The notes: a model not told the origin generated them from the sequence alone. DNA of 64,000 nt from Sulfurimonas sediminis (GCF_014905115.1 NZ_CP041235.1:992001-1056000); one strand, 5' to 3'. Positions 1 through 9,236 are shown, counted from the stretch's first letter. Numbers and translations are program-made.

Positions 1-495
1 GAACGCTATGAACTCCATGATGACAATGCCGAAGATGCAGGGTATCGAAAGTTTGTTTCTCCCATTACCACAAATATTGAAAAAGACTTTTCAAAAGAGG
101 AGAGAGGGCTTGACTTTGGGGCCGGAACCTCGCAGATTATTACAAAGGTCATGCAGGAAAAAGGCTATACTATAAGTGCTTACGACCCTTATTTTCATCC
201 GCACAAAGAGCTTTTAGAAAAAAAATATGATTATATTGCTTCGTGTGAAGTCATAGAGCATTTCTATCAGCCGGCAAAAGAGTTTGCACTGTTGAAATCT
301 ATGCTCAAAAAAAATGCGAAATTATACCTTATGACTGATATGTATGATGAAAGTATAGAGTTTTCTTCGTGGTATTATAAAAATGACCCGACCCATGTCT
401 TTTTTTATACAAAAAAAACATTTGAGTGGATTCAAAAGAGATTTGAATTTTCAAACCTCTTCATTGAAAAAAGGCTGATAATCCTCTCTAACTAG
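1..495 (+). CDS. class I SAM-dependent methyltransferase, 5'-truncated by window edge
   Basis: The frame is open from base 1 to the TAG at 493-495, so the start lies outside the window. The visible 164 residues hold a SAM-binding motif I (LDFGAGTS, about residues 37-44) and a post-motif II segment (ASCEVIEHF, about 80-88), which together mark a Rossmann-fold class I methyltransferase of the Methyltransf_11/12 type. The tail (FYTKKTFEWI) also fits that family. The substrate cannot be read from the sequence. The stop codon overlaps the stop of the convergent RND gene by 4 bases, so there is no room for a terminator between them. Confidence 0.8.
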   Translation, partial: ERYELHDDNAEDAGYRKFVSPITTNIEKDFSKEERGLDFGAGTSQIITKVMQEKGYTISAYDPYFHPHKELLEKKYDYIASCEVIEHFYQPAKEFALLKSMLKKNAKLYLMTDMYDESIEFSSWYYKNDPTHVFFYTKKTFEWIQKRFEFSNLFIEKRLIILSN

Positions 496-2207
496 ACAGG
501 ATCTTCAACGGAGACGGCTTTTTTCTCATGGAAATGAAAATGACTTTCTAAGTCTGACATGTAAAGTAAAACAGGAACAACGATAAGTGAAGCCACGACA
601 GCCGCTACCGTACCAAATATAAGCGCAACACCGAGTCCGCCAAAGACGGCATCTTTTGCAAGCAGTGTAGAAGCGAGCATAATGGCGATGGCTGTTAAGA
701 AGATAGGTTTTGCACGTGTAGCACTTGCATACGCGATAGCCTCAGCCTTGTGCATTCCTTTTTCACTCATCAGTGATTTTGTAAAGTCAATGAGCAAAAG
801 AGAATTTCGTGAACTGATTCCTATAAGCGCGATAAAACCGATGAGTGATGTCGCCGTTAAAAAGAAGGTATCGGTTGTAAAAATATCCATAATCCAGTGA
901 CCGACAATCACACCGATGATGGAAAGAAAAGAACCTAAAAGAATAATACCGCTGAGCGTATAACTTTTATAATAGATAACCATCAGTAAAAATATAAGTA
1001 TAAGAGCCGCTATAAAAGCACCCCCCAAGTCTCTAAATGTATCCATCGTAACTTTCATCTCACCGTCCCAGATGAGTTTATAGACTTTTCCTGTTGCTTT
1101 GTCTGTAAGGCGCAAATCAAAAAGACCTGTTTTTTCGACTTTGTACTCATCAGTAAAAGTGTTGATAATTGTATTTCTTGCATCAAGCAGAGGATAAACC
1201 TGAGAAACCATATCTGTTTCAGCTAAAACATTGGTCATCTGGTGCAAATCCTTACTCATAATCATCGGGTTGGATTTTTTAGGAATTACTGTGACAAGTT
1301 CCGTGACAGGTACCATCATGCCTTTGTTGTTCATGAGTTTGAGTGAAGCCAGTTTTGCTTTTACAGAGTCCAAATCTTTTTTACTGAATCTTCTTGAAGA
1401 GTCCGACAGGCGTAAAAAGAGAGGAATCTGATCGCTGTATTTGTCTGAATTTTTTACAGATATATCCATCCCTTCAAAAGCAAGGTATAAAATGTTGTTG
1501 AGCTGCTTGACAGTGAGCCCTGATTTTGCGATTTTTGTTGTATGGACAATGATTTCAAAAGTGTCATATATGTCATCTTCCATAATGTCAATATCAACAA
1601 GCCCCTGTGTATTTTGAAAAACTTTTTCAACACGTTTTGCCAGTTTTCTTATGCCCTGTGCATTATCGCCGTATATTTCAGCAACAATAGCCGAAAGCGT
1701 CGGAGGACCGGCAGGCGGCTCTACAAAAGAGATATGTGTATTTGGATAAAGCTTTTCACAGGCACCTTGAATAACAGGACGCAGACGTTGTACCATCAAA
1801 TAAGAAGGCTCTTCTCTCTCATGTTTTTTTGTAATATTTACGACAATTTCTGCAACATTTTCAGAGTTTTTAAACTGACTGCCTTTAATAAGTCCGGCAA
1901 AATCCAGCGGTGCACCCATACCTAAAAACACCTCTGTATCACGTACTTCTTTTTCATTTGTTATATAACTGCTGACACATTGTGTCACCTGTTGTGTCTG
2001 TTGTATCGAACTGCCTGTTGGCAGTTTTACATAGATGGTAAAAGTGTCATTGTTTTTCCCAGGTAACATTTTTGCCTTGACGATTTCAGTCGGTGCTATC
2101 ATCAAAATCGAAAGAATAAATGCTGCTAATGTTCCAAAAAGTATCAGTTTTCTTTGCGCAGCACTTTGTATGCCTTGTAGTACAAGTTTTTCAAATTTCT
2201 TAAACAT
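492..2207 (-). CDS. RND efflux pump, C-terminal half (TM7-TM12)
   Basis: This 571-residue protein matches only the second half of an RND inner-membrane pump. It starts with a short amphipathic stretch and a first membrane helix (about residues 22-42), then a large periplasmic porter region (about 50-385) and a block of five helices at the C-terminus, with the TM10-like segment GISSRNSLLLIDF near residue 470. The ATG overlaps the TAA stop of the N-terminal half in a TAATG junction, with AAAGGAG about 8 bases upstream inside the preceding gene, so translation is probably coupled. The split falls in the linker between TM6 and TM7, and nothing obvious is missing. It is the last gene of the tolC-adaptor-RND operon. 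Whether the split is natural or a fixed frameshift cannot be settled here. Confidence 0.85.
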   Translation of the reverse strand: MFKKFEKLVLQGIQSAAQRKLILFGTLAAFILSILMIAPTEIVKAKMLPGKNNDTFTIYVKLPTGSSIQQTQQVTQCVSSYITNEKEVRDTEVFLGMGAPLDFAGLIKGSQFKNSENVAEIVVNITKKHEREEPSYLMVQRLRPVIQGACEKLYPNTHISFVEPPAGPPTLSAIVAEIYGDNAQGIRKLAKRVEKVFQNTQGLVDIDIMEDDIYDTFEIIVHTTKIAKSGLTVKQLNNILYLAFEGMDISVKNSDKYSDQIPLFLRLSDSSRRFSKKDLDSVKAKLASLKLMNNKGMMVPVTELVTVIPKKSNPMIMSKDLHQMTNVLAETDMVSQVYPLLDARNTIINTFTDEYKVEKTGLFDLRLTDKATGKVYKLIWDGEMKVTMDTFRDLGGAFIAALILIFLLMVIYYKSYTLSGIILLGSFLSIIGVIVGHWIMDIFTTDTFFLTATSLIGFIALIGISSRNSLLLIDFTKSLMSEKGMHKAEAIAYASATRAKPIFLTAIAIMLASTLLAKDAVFGGLGVALIFGTVAAVVASLIVVPVLLYMSDLESHFHFHEKKAVSVEDPV

Positions 2208-3796
2208 TAATGCGCTCCTTTGTCATGTTTTGGTCGTTTTAAAATTCTCACGGCAAGATACGGCGTGAAAATATAGGCAACAAAAAGCGAAGCGATGAGT
2301 GCTACAGGAACATTTTCAGGGATAGGTTTCATAAACTGTCCCATCATGCCTCCGACAAATGCCATAGGTACCATTGTCATAATGATGGCAAGTGTGGCAA
2401 TATTTGTCGGTGCACCGATTTCATCTGTTGCTTTTATCATAATCTCATCATTACTTTCATGGGCAGATTCTACAGAGTGGTAGTGTCTGTGAATGTTTTC
2501 GATAACAATAATAGCAGCATCAACTAAAAGTCCCAAAGAAAGCAAAAATGCAAAGAGCGTGATACGGTTAATCGTCTGCCCGCTTAAATAGGCAACAAAC
2601 AGAGTAATGGCCAAAATTGCAGGAACGGTAAAGGTTACGATGAGTGATTCTCTCCATCCAAGTACAAATATAAGCAAAATAGCGATAATAACGATAGATA
2701 AGACCAGGTGCATAACAAGTTCGTTTACAGCATCATTTGCGCGTTCTCCGTCATTTCTGGTAATGACATAACTGATGCCTTTTTTGTCCAGTTCACTTTT
2801 ATAGTTTTGCAACTCTTTTTTTACTTCATCTGCAATAATGACGGCATTTGTTCCTTGGAGTTTTGAGACTGTGAGTGTTACCTGATTCTCAAACGGCGTA
2901 AAATGACCGTTTTTTTCTCTCTTGCTGATGAGGGCAGATTTGAAATTTTGAATATCATACGAGTTTGTCACTTTTGCAACCTGTCTCAAATAAATAGGAG
3001 AACCCATATACTGTGCGACAATGATGTCCCCGACATCTTTTGCATCTTCTATGGCATTTTTTACGCCGACCATGACAATTTCATTCTCTTTTGTTTTGTT
3101 CTTAATTGCCGGTACATTATATGAAACTGCCTGTACGGCCTGTGTGATTTGTCCCATTGAGAGGTTATAGCCTGAGAGTTTGTTCAAATCCACTGCAATG
3201 TTAAACTGGTGCTTGTGACCGCCTTTGAGTGCGGTAACGGCAACATTATTCAAACCGTTTATATGGTGCTGGATTTGTTTGACTTTGTCATAGAGTTCTG
3301 TTTGCGACATATTTTTATCGTGGGAATAAAAGGCAACACTGACAATAGGAATATCAATGTCAATATCCAAAGGCTTAATGATTGGTTTCATCGCCCCTTT
3401 TGGAAACATATCGGCATTTTGCATGATTTTATCATAGATTTTGAGGTTTGAATCCTCTTTTCTTTCTCCGATATAAAAGGCTGCATTGACAATTCCGACA
3501 TTATCCATAGCCGTGCCGTAAATGTGTTCTACCCCTTTAATCTCCTTGAGTTTTCGTTCCAAAGGCTTGACTATGATTTTTTCTACCTCTTTGGCACTTG
3601 CACCAGGCAGAGCTACTATAACGGTAGATCCACTGACAACCATTTGTGGATTCTCTTCACGAGGCATAATCATTAAGGAAAGGTACCCGATAACAAGCAG
3701 GGAAATTCCCAAAACAGAAGTCAGAGGGTTTCTTAAAAATGTTTGTGCCAGTTTTCCTGCGACATCTTTAGGTCTATATGGCTTATGATGATTCAT
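2207..3796 (-). CDS. RND efflux pump, N-terminal half (TM1-TM6)
   Basis: These 529 residues correspond to the first half of an RND pump: TM1 at about 27-45, the porter domain (PN1/PC1 and docking hairpin) to about 350, then TM2-TM6. The TM4 segment LGLLVDAAIIVIENI (about 421-435) carries one acidic residue (D426) where drug-type HAE1 pumps have an Asp-Asp pair. That single-Asp pattern recalls heavy-metal (CusA-type) members, although the protein otherwise reads as a general efflux permease. It should assemble with the C-terminal half, the adaptor at 3809-4555 and the TolC at 4557-5921 into a tripartite exporter. The substrate is unknown. Confidence 0.85.
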   Translation of the reverse strand: MNHHKPYRPKDVAGKLAQTFLRNPLTSVLGISLLVIGYLSLMIMPREENPQMVVSGSTVIVALPGASAKEVEKIIVKPLERKLKEIKGVEHIYGTAMDNVGIVNAAFYIGERKEDSNLKIYDKIMQNADMFPKGAMKPIIKPLDIDIDIPIVSVAFYSHDKNMSQTELYDKVKQIQHHINGLNNVAVTALKGGHKHQFNIAVDLNKLSGYNLSMGQITQAVQAVSYNVPAIKNKTKENEIVMVGVKNAIEDAKDVGDIIVAQYMGSPIYLRQVAKVTNSYDIQNFKSALISKREKNGHFTPFENQVTLTVSKLQGTNAVIIADEVKKELQNYKSELDKKGISYVITRNDGERANDAVNELVMHLVLSIVIIAILLIFVLGWRESLIVTFTVPAILAITLFVAYLSGQTINRITLFAFLLSLGLLVDAAIIVIENIHRHYHSVESAHESNDEIMIKATDEIGAPTNIATLAIIMTMVPMAFVGGMMGQFMKPIPENVPVALIASLFVAYIFTPYLAVRILKRPKHDKGAH

Positions 3797-3808
3797 ATTT
3801 ATCCCCTT

Positions 3809-4555
3809 TTAGTCAATGGTTACAGTGGCATACATACCAGGGTAGACTGATTTGTTCAGTGTCTTGAATGATACTTTGATTTTAAATGTGTGCGTCATCG
3901 GGTTGGAGTTTGGAATGATTGCCGTAATTGTTCCGATTGTTTTGACACCGACAGAAGGAATCTCCACTTTTACTTTTTTCCCGTGATGAATGAGATTTAA
4001 ATTGCTCTCTGCTATTTCTGCCGAAATTTTCAAATCACTCAAATCTGAAAGCACAATTGCAGGCATACCAGGCATTGCCATCTCTCCGACTTTGATGTTT
4101 TTTGCAACAACAACACCGTCATTTGGAGCCTTTACATGTAAGTATTTGTACTGGTTCTCTACCTCTTGGAGTCTTGCTTTTGCAATGTTAATCATATCTT
4201 GCAGATTTTTTGCCGCAAGTTCCATGTTTTCTACTTCATATTTTGAAACCATGTCTTTTTTGAGCAGTCTTTTGTATCGTTCAAGATTCAGTTTGACATT
4301 TGTGTACTGGTTCTGATACATTTGCAGTGAAAGTTCCGCCTGACGTTTTGCCGAATCAATTTCGCGTGAATCTATACTGTAAAGTATCTGCCCTTTTTTT
4401 ACCTTTTCCCCTTCGCTTGTGTTTACATTTGTTACAAAACCCATAAAACGACTTGTGATCATTTTTTGATTGTCTGAAATCACACTTCCAGAAAGTGTTA
4501 AACTCTCTGCGAAAAGTGAAACGCCAAGTGCCAGTAATAGTAGTAGTTTTTTCAT
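3809..4555 (-). CDS. periplasmic adaptor (membrane fusion protein) of RND efflux system
   Basis: A 248-residue adaptor with an N-terminal signal peptide (MKKLLLLLALGVSLFAESL). It has a first half-lipoyl segment (EGEKVKKGQILYSID), a coiled-coil hairpin around residues 70-130, the second half-lipoyl segment (APNDGVVVAKNIKVGE) and a beta-barrel ending in YPGMYATVTID. It is short for the family because the C-terminal membrane-proximal domain is missing, as is common in Campylobacterota adaptors. It links the RND pump to TolC. The gene follows tolC by a single base and precedes the RND N-half by 12 bases. One TTACATGTAA palindrome lies within it at 4132-4141. Confidence 0.9.
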   Translation of the reverse strand: MKKLLLLLALGVSLFAESLTLSGSVISDNQKMITSRFMGFVTNVNTSEGEKVKKGQILYSIDSREIDSAKRQAELSLQMYQNQYTNVKLNLERYKRLLKKDMVSKYEVENMELAAKNLQDMINIAKARLQEVENQYKYLHVKAPNDGVVVAKNIKVGEMAMPGMPAIVLSDLSDLKISAEIAESNLNLIHHGKKVKVEIPSVGVKTIGTITAIIPNSNPMTHTFKIKVSFKTLNKSVYPGMYATVTID

Positions 4556-4556
4556 T

Positions 4557-5921
4557 TTAGTCTTCTCCGTTTGCTAATTTTTCAAGTGCAAGTATTTTTT
4601 CTGTTCTTTTGTTTTTTGCTATCTGCAACTGTAGTATTTTTTCTATCTGTGCAGACTGTTTGATGATGACATCACTCATGGAAACAAGTTTTTCTTTGTA
4701 TCTGCCTTCGTAGTTTTCATAAATGGCATTTGCCAACTCCAACTCTTTTTTCAAAGAAGCTATCTCAACATCAACCCCTTCTATCTCTGTTCTGATTTTT
4801 GCAATTTTTAAAAGAATCCCTTTTTTTGCAAGTTCAACCTGTGACTGCATTTTGAGCTTTTCTATTTTTGATTTCTCTATTTTTGCTGCATCTATCCCAC
4901 CATCAAAAAGATTCCAGCTAAGGCGTGCACCTATGGTATAGGCTTTATGTTCATCTGCATTCCCTAAAAAGGTATTATCTGCGGTAGCAACTTCCCCAAA
5001 AGCACCTAGTGTAGGGTAGTAGGCTGCTTGAGAAACTTTGAGCATATCTTTTGTTATTTTGAGTCCTGTTGCTGCTTTTTGTAAGTCAATATTATGTGCT
5101 AAAATTTCTGCATCACTAATCTTTGGCATACTTACTTCTGATGAAGGTGTCTGAATATGTTCAACTTTTTGATTAAGTAAAAAACTGATGTAGTGGTACA
5201 AGAGTTTTTTGTTGGACTGCATCTGTACCAAGAGTCTTTCAACATTGCCTTTTTTCGCTTGTACTTCAAGTAAATCTACTTTTTTTGCATAGCCAACTGC
5301 TATCATCTCTTCTGTGGTATTTTCTAAAATATGGATGTTGTCCAGAATTTTATTGAGATTTTTTATAGAAGAATCAAGCAAAGCCATATCATAAAAGCTT
5401 TTTTTGAGTTCATACTTTTTTTGTTTTTCTATCTTGTGTTTGTCCAAAGATTTTAATTCTTTGATTTTTTTCATAATGTCAGTGTAAGAACTGAGCATGA
5501 AACCTGTAAAAAGAGGCACTTCGTATCTGAGTTTGCTTTGAAACAGATTTCTGTAACCAGGATAGTTCAAATCTGTCGGTTGGACAGTTAAAACATTAGT
5601 TGTTCCCGGAGGAGGCGTTAAAAAATCGGCAAACCCAAAATCGCCAAAAGTCGCCTCACGGGAAGTCAGTTTAAATCCAAAGACGTTTCCGGCATCATTT
5701 GAACGTGCCGCATCCTGCGTGAATGTCAATGTTCCCCAGTTTTTCCCCGATACCGCATCAATGTCCTCTTTTGCAGAGCGTTCATCAAATGCAGCAGCTT
5801 TGATTTCCAGGTTTTTTGCTTTTAAAAGCTGCAGTGCCTGATCCAGCGTCAATGCCTCGGCTGCTGACGCAGATACATGTAACAGCAGAGAAAACGCAAA
5901 AATACTTATTAGTCTATTCAT
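4557..5921 (-). CDS. TolC-family outer membrane efflux protein
   Basis: A 454-residue protein with a cleavable signal peptide (SLLLHVSASAAEA) followed by the first OEP repeat (ALTLDQALQLLKAKNLEIKAA). Long alpha-helical segments and the second OEP half (residues about 270-440) complete the family pattern. A Pro-rich insertion (LTPPPGTT, about residues 100-108) lies where TolC proteins have the first beta-strand region. It is the first gene of the efflux operon, so the promoter should lie in 5922-6099, where an inverted repeat is seen. It should form the outer membrane duct for the split RND pump. Confidence 0.9.
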   Translation of the reverse strand: MNRLISIFAFSLLLHVSASAAEALTLDQALQLLKAKNLEIKAAAFDERSAKEDIDAVSGKNWGTLTFTQDAARSNDAGNVFGFKLTSREATFGDFGFADFLTPPPGTTNVLTVQPTDLNYPGYRNLFQSKLRYEVPLFTGFMLSSYTDIMKKIKELKSLDKHKIEKQKKYELKKSFYDMALLDSSIKNLNKILDNIHILENTTEEMIAVGYAKKVDLLEVQAKKGNVERLLVQMQSNKKLLYHYISFLLNQKVEHIQTPSSEVSMPKISDAEILAHNIDLQKAATGLKITKDMLKVSQAAYYPTLGAFGEVATADNTFLGNADEHKAYTIGARLSWNLFDGGIDAAKIEKSKIEKLKMQSQVELAKKGILLKIAKIRTEIEGVDVEIASLKKELELANAIYENYEGRYKEKLVSMSDVIIKQSAQIEKILQLQIAKNKRTEKILALEKLANGED

Positions 5922-5941
5922 TTTTCAACATCCTTTTTATA

Positions 5942-5971
5942 GTTATAATAATTTTAAGTTTAAATTATAAC
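5942..5971 (-). promoter_or_regulatory. inverted repeat in the efflux-operon promoter region (candidate operator)
   Basis: Arms GTTATAAT (5942-5949) and ATTATAAC (5964-5971) are perfect 8-bp inverted repeats around a 14-base A+T-rich spacer, 20 bases upstream of the tolC start. The position suits an operator or a promoter element. No regulator gene is adjacent, so the binding protein is unknown, and A+T-rich sequence makes short inverted repeats likely by chance. Confidence 0.3.
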
Positions 5972-6099
5972 ATATATTTCATTTTCATATATCACATTTA
6001 TATCACATTTATTGAAATATGGTCTGCTCTGCAGGAAGAGACTCTTTGAATATTTACAAAAATGATATACAATACTTATGAAAATCATAAGGATACTTA

Positions 6100-6813
6100 A
6101 TGTATAGATATATGTTTTTAATTAGTATACTGTTTTTTACTGCATGTGAACAAAAATCTCATTCAAATCTTAACGGTAAACAACTTTTAGAGCAAAAATG
6201 TAGCAAGTGTCATAATATTGACCTGCCTCCAAAAACTTTTCAGGATGAAAAAGCACCGCCGATGATGGCGGTTGCATTTCATATAAAAGATTTTATCAAA
6301 GCAAGCAGTGAGAGTGACAAGATTCCAAAATCTATAGAGTTTGTCAAAGACTATGTGATCAATCCCAGTGCTTCAAAATCTTTTTGTGACAAAAAAAGTC
6401 TTCAGGAATATGGTGTCATGCCATCCCAAAAGGGCAAAGTAACAGAGGATGAACTCCAGGCAATAGCGGAATATATGTTTTCGCACTTTACTCTGAAAAA
6501 TTTGACTGAAGCACAGGCGCTGCAAAACAGACTTGCAAAAATGCCAAAAGGCGAACGTTTGGCTTTGCAAAACGGATGTTTGAGCTGTCATAAAATAAAT
6601 CAAGAGTTAGTAGGACCATCATTCAAAAAAATTGCCAAACATTATGAAGGGAATATTTCAGCAATTGCAAAAAGTCTAAAAAGTGGAAGCAAAGGAAAAT
6701 GGCAAGGATACAGAGGGGCTGTTATGCCGGCTTTTGGAAAAAGAATTTCTCAGAAAAATATTGAGACTTTAAGTGCATGGATAGCAAAATCAAACAAGGA
6801 GATTAAAAGATGA
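6100..6813 (+). CDS. dihaem cytochrome c lipoprotein
   Basis: A 237-residue exported protein with a lipobox ending LFFTAC (lipid-modified Cys16), so it is probably anchored in a membrane facing the periplasm. Two class I cytochrome c domains follow. The first has CSKCH (34-38) with a candidate distal Met at 107 (VMPSQ); the second has CLSCH (160-164) with Met209 (VMPAFG). It should carry electrons in a periplasmic respiratory chain. The stop overlaps the start of the NifX-like gene (ATGA), so the two are probably translated together. The start is supported by AAGGA about 8 bases upstream. Confidence 0.9.
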   Translation: MYRYMFLISILFFTACEQKSHSNLNGKQLLEQKCSKCHNIDLPPKTFQDEKAPPMMAVAFHIKDFIKASSESDKIPKSIEFVKDYVINPSASKSFCDKKSLQEYGVMPSQKGKVTEDELQAIAEYMFSHFTLKNLTEAQALQNRLAKMPKGERLALQNGCLSCHKINQELVGPSFKKIAKHYEGNISAIAKSLKSGSKGKWQGYRGAVMPAFGKRISQKNIETLSAWIAKSNKEIKR

Positions 6814-7184
6814 AAATAGTTTTAGCAGTAGATGAAGATAAAAAGACAATAGTCAAAAGAACAGGGCAAAGTGCCTATTTCGCAATATATAATGATGATA
6901 AATTAGAGGGCTTTGTAGCAAACAAACACCATGATGGAGGGCATCATGCACATAGAGAACATGAGGAACATGACCATTCGAAAATGGGGCATGAAGCGCA
7001 TACAAACTCTCATAGAAAAGATGTCGAAGCCTTAAAAGACTGTGATATCATTTTAGTGCAGGCAGTTGGTGAAAATATGAAAGAAGCACTTGAATCTATA
7101 GGCTTAAAAGTAAAAAAGATACGCCAAAAACATGGTAAAACAGCTGATGAAGTTGTAAAAAACTTTTTAAGTGGTGCTATTTAA
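6810..7184 (+). CDS. NifX/NifB-type dinitrogenase cofactor-binding domain protein, His-rich
   Basis: A 124-residue single-domain protein. The N-terminus (MKIVLAVDEDKK) and C-terminal half (DCDIILVQAVGENMKEALES) match the NifX/NafY/NifB C-terminal fold, which binds metal clusters or metal ions in its characterised members. An insertion at residues 40-68 contains 11 histidines in 29 residues, which points to metal binding. No nif genes are nearby, so a nitrogenase role is not indicated. It overlaps the cytochrome gene by 4 bases and is followed closely by the metallo-beta-lactamase-fold gene, which suggests one operon with a metal or redox role. Confidence 0.8.
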   Translation: MKIVLAVDEDKKTIVKRTGQSAYFAIYNDDKLEGFVANKHHDGGHHAHREHEEHDHSKMGHEAHTNSHRKDVEALKDCDIILVQAVGENMKEALESIGLKVKKIRQKHGKTADEVVKNFLSGAI

Positions 7185-7188
7185 AAAA

Positions 7189-7842
7189 ATGCAAATATTA
7201 TTTGATAACTATAAAGTATGTGACACCTGCCGCTCATTGTGGGGTTTCAGTGCCTATTTTAAGGAGTATAAACTTCTGCTTGATACGGGAAGTAACGGTC
7301 GTGTTTTACTTCAAAATATGAAAGAGCTGGGTGTGGATGTGCAAGAGCTGGAGTATGTTTTTATCACGCACTCTCATTGGGATCACATAGGTGGGCTTGA
7401 CAGCATCATAGAAATTAACCCTAATGTGACACTGTTTGTTCCCTCATCTCTCTCCAAACATCTCATAAAAGATTTAAAGAGCTTAGTAAAAGATGTGGTT
7501 GTATGTGGAAAAAAACCACAAAAATTATTTGGAGATTTATACACTACGGGGCTTTTAGGTGAAGAGATGCCAGAACAATCGCTCATTCTTGATACTGATT
7601 TTGCAACAGTTGTCACAGGATGTGGACATTTTGGTATAGAGAACATTACAAAAGTTGCTCGTGAAGTTATAGGTAAAGATATACAATGCGTACAAGGTGG
7701 TTTTCATCTGCTTGGTAGTGATGATGCAAAAATTCTTGCAACCATACAAGCTTTAAAATCTATGGGTGTTAGATGTGCAAAACCAACACACTGCAGTGGA
7801 AATAGGGCGATAGAGTTATTTTTAGCTGAAAAATTTGTATAA
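7189..7842 (+). CDS. metallo-beta-lactamase-fold hydrolase (COG1237-like)
   Basis: A soluble protein of 217 residues when started at the ATG at 7189; a GTG at 7171 would add six residues but would overlap the preceding gene. It has the metal-binding motif HSHWDH (about residue 65 from this start), a second conserved segment TGCGHFGIENI and a late QGGFHLLG. The overall pattern resembles the MBL subfamily named for methanopterin or pterin-related synthases, for which general catalytic function in bacteria is poorly known. The gene is last in the cytochrome-NifX-MBL cluster and is followed by a hairpin at 7939-7979. Confidence 0.8.
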   Translation: MQILFDNYKVCDTCRSLWGFSAYFKEYKLLLDTGSNGRVLLQNMKELGVDVQELEYVFITHSHWDHIGGLDSIIEINPNVTLFVPSSLSKHLIKDLKSLVKDVVVCGKKPQKLFGDLYTTGLLGEEMPEQSLILDTDFATVVTGCGHFGIENITKVAREVIGKDIQCVQGGFHLLGSDDAKILATIQALKSMGVRCAKPTHCSGNRAIELFLAEKFV

Positions 7843-7938
7843 GTTGTTTGACATATTGAGTAATTAGTGGCGTTTTTGTAAATTAATTTATACAAAATAA
7901 AGAATTTCAGAGTGATGAACTATTTGCTTGAAAATGGT

Positions 7939-7979
7939 AATATTGCACAAGTCTCTTACTTAACACAGAGTGCAATATT
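7939..7979. terminator. hairpin between convergent genes
   Basis: AATATTGCAC (7939-7948) and GTGCAATATT (7970-7979) form a perfect 10-bp stem with a 21-base loop, between the convergent MBL and nnrS genes. There is no clear U-run on either side and the loop is long, so termination is only a guess from position. Confidence 0.4.
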
Positions 7980-7994
7980 GAACCATAAATCCTT

Positions 7995-9236
7995 TTAGCC
8001 TTTGATTCCATCGGCTCTTGGGCTGAGTAAAAACTTGAAAAACACTTTGATATAAAGCATAAACGGAACACTCCAAAGAACAGCAGACCATAAATAGAGT
8101 TGCATTGCATAGGCTTCATAAAAAGGTATCAAACCTCTCATAAAAGTAGCTGCAATGATAAAAAAGACTATCAAATGGGTGTAGGTATTTGATGTAAGGT
8201 GTCTTCCTGTATGAATCCACCCTATCGTTATCATAACCATCAGGTAAGAGAGTCCAAGTCCACCGGCTGTTATAAAGTGTCTAAAGCTTGAGACACCCAC
8301 ACCATCATTAAATAAAATACTCCAACCCATCATGGCGTAGCCCAAACCAAGTAGAATAAAAATACTAAAAAGATAAATAACATAAGGCTGATTTAAAATA
8401 AACTTTTCTTTGAGATTATAATCACTTGTAATAGCGAGTATCGCCGCACCTGTTGCAAGACCTATCCAGCCAAGTGCAGAGTTTGTCGGGTATAAATATT
8501 CAACAATACTAAAAAGCGCTACACTAAAAATAGCCAAATTTGTCAGTGGCGGGCGTGATACATAGATGTCATCTATTCCTTTGTCTTCCATCAATTCATT
8601 GACTGCTTCCATATTGACACGGCGCAGTGCTAAAAGTATCAGTATGACTATTGCTCCAAGTGCCACTTTTAAAATGCTTAAAGCATCACTCTCACTCCGC
8701 CCAAGCATTGAAGCGAAAAACCACACCTCTATGCCAAAAATGATGACTAAAATATATCCTAAAGAAGCATGTCTTTGGAGCTTGTCTAGTACAACATCTT
8801 TTGCAAACCAGATAAGCCAGGCAAGCATGGCAAGATTTAGTAATGCAGCAAGATAGACACCTGTGATATCTATAAACCAAAAGCTCACGCGTCCGGCTAT
8901 CCATAAAAGCATGATATATTTGAGCCGTTTGCCGACAAAAGGTACCATTCCGGGGAAGAGTTCCGGTAAACCGGTTGTTAAAAATGCCATGACTCCAGCA
9001 GTAAGTACCCCAAAAAGCATCTCATATACATGCCAAATAAGTACATTATCCATAAAAGGAATGTTTAAATACCCACTCCAAACAAGTCCCCATAGCACCA
9101 TAGATATAATAAAGTAAGGGGCCAAAAGTAAAAATATTGGACGGAAGCCATATGCCAAATAGGGTGGAATATTCTCTTCATTCGGGTAATATAGATAGTG
9201 ATTTGTTGCGTGTAGTTTCTCTTCTTGCGTTTGCAT
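7995..9236 (-). CDS. nnrS: NnrS family haem/copper membrane protein
   Basis: A 413-residue integral membrane protein with about 12 helices. It has the NnrS opening (LAYGFRPIFLLLAPYF) and the HVYEMLFGVLTAGVMAFLTTGLPELFP segment with conserved His and Met/Glu residues. NnrS in denitrifiers is a haem- and copper-containing membrane protein linked to nitric oxide stress. The ATG overlaps the stop of the upstream ABC ATPase in a TAATG junction, so it is co-translated with an ABC importer. That linkage suggests a nitrogen-oxide or denitrification-related role for the whole cluster. Confidence 0.9.
   Translation of the reverse strand: MQTQEEKLHATNHYLYYPNEENIPPYLAYGFRPIFLLLAPYFIISMVLWGLVWSGYLNIPFMDNVLIWHVYEMLFGVLTAGVMAFLTTGLPELFPGMVPFVGKRLKYIMLLWIAGRVSFWFIDITGVYLAALLNLAMLAWLIWFAKDVVLDKLQRHASLGYILVIIFGIEVWFFASMLGRSESDALSILKVALGAIVILILLALRRVNMEAVNELMEDKGIDDIYVSRPPLTNLAIFSVALFSIVEYLYPTNSALGWIGLATGAAILAITSDYNLKEKFILNQPYVIYLFSIFILLGLGYAMMGWSILFNDGVGVSSFRHFITAGGLGLSYLMVMITIGWIHTGRHLTSNTYTHLIVFFIIAATFMRGLIPFYEAYAMQLYLWSAVLWSVPFMLYIKVFFKFLLSPRADGIKG

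Noticed and set aside
1542-1925. Plus-strand frame of 127 codons inside the split RND gene
   Set aside because: It has no family resemblance and lies wholly inside a well-supported coding region in the opposite direction; the same holds for other antisense frames in RND and glyS genes.
6810-7184. Nitrogen fixation function for the NifX-like protein
   Set aside because: No nif genes lie nearby and such domains occur widely outside nitrogenase systems.
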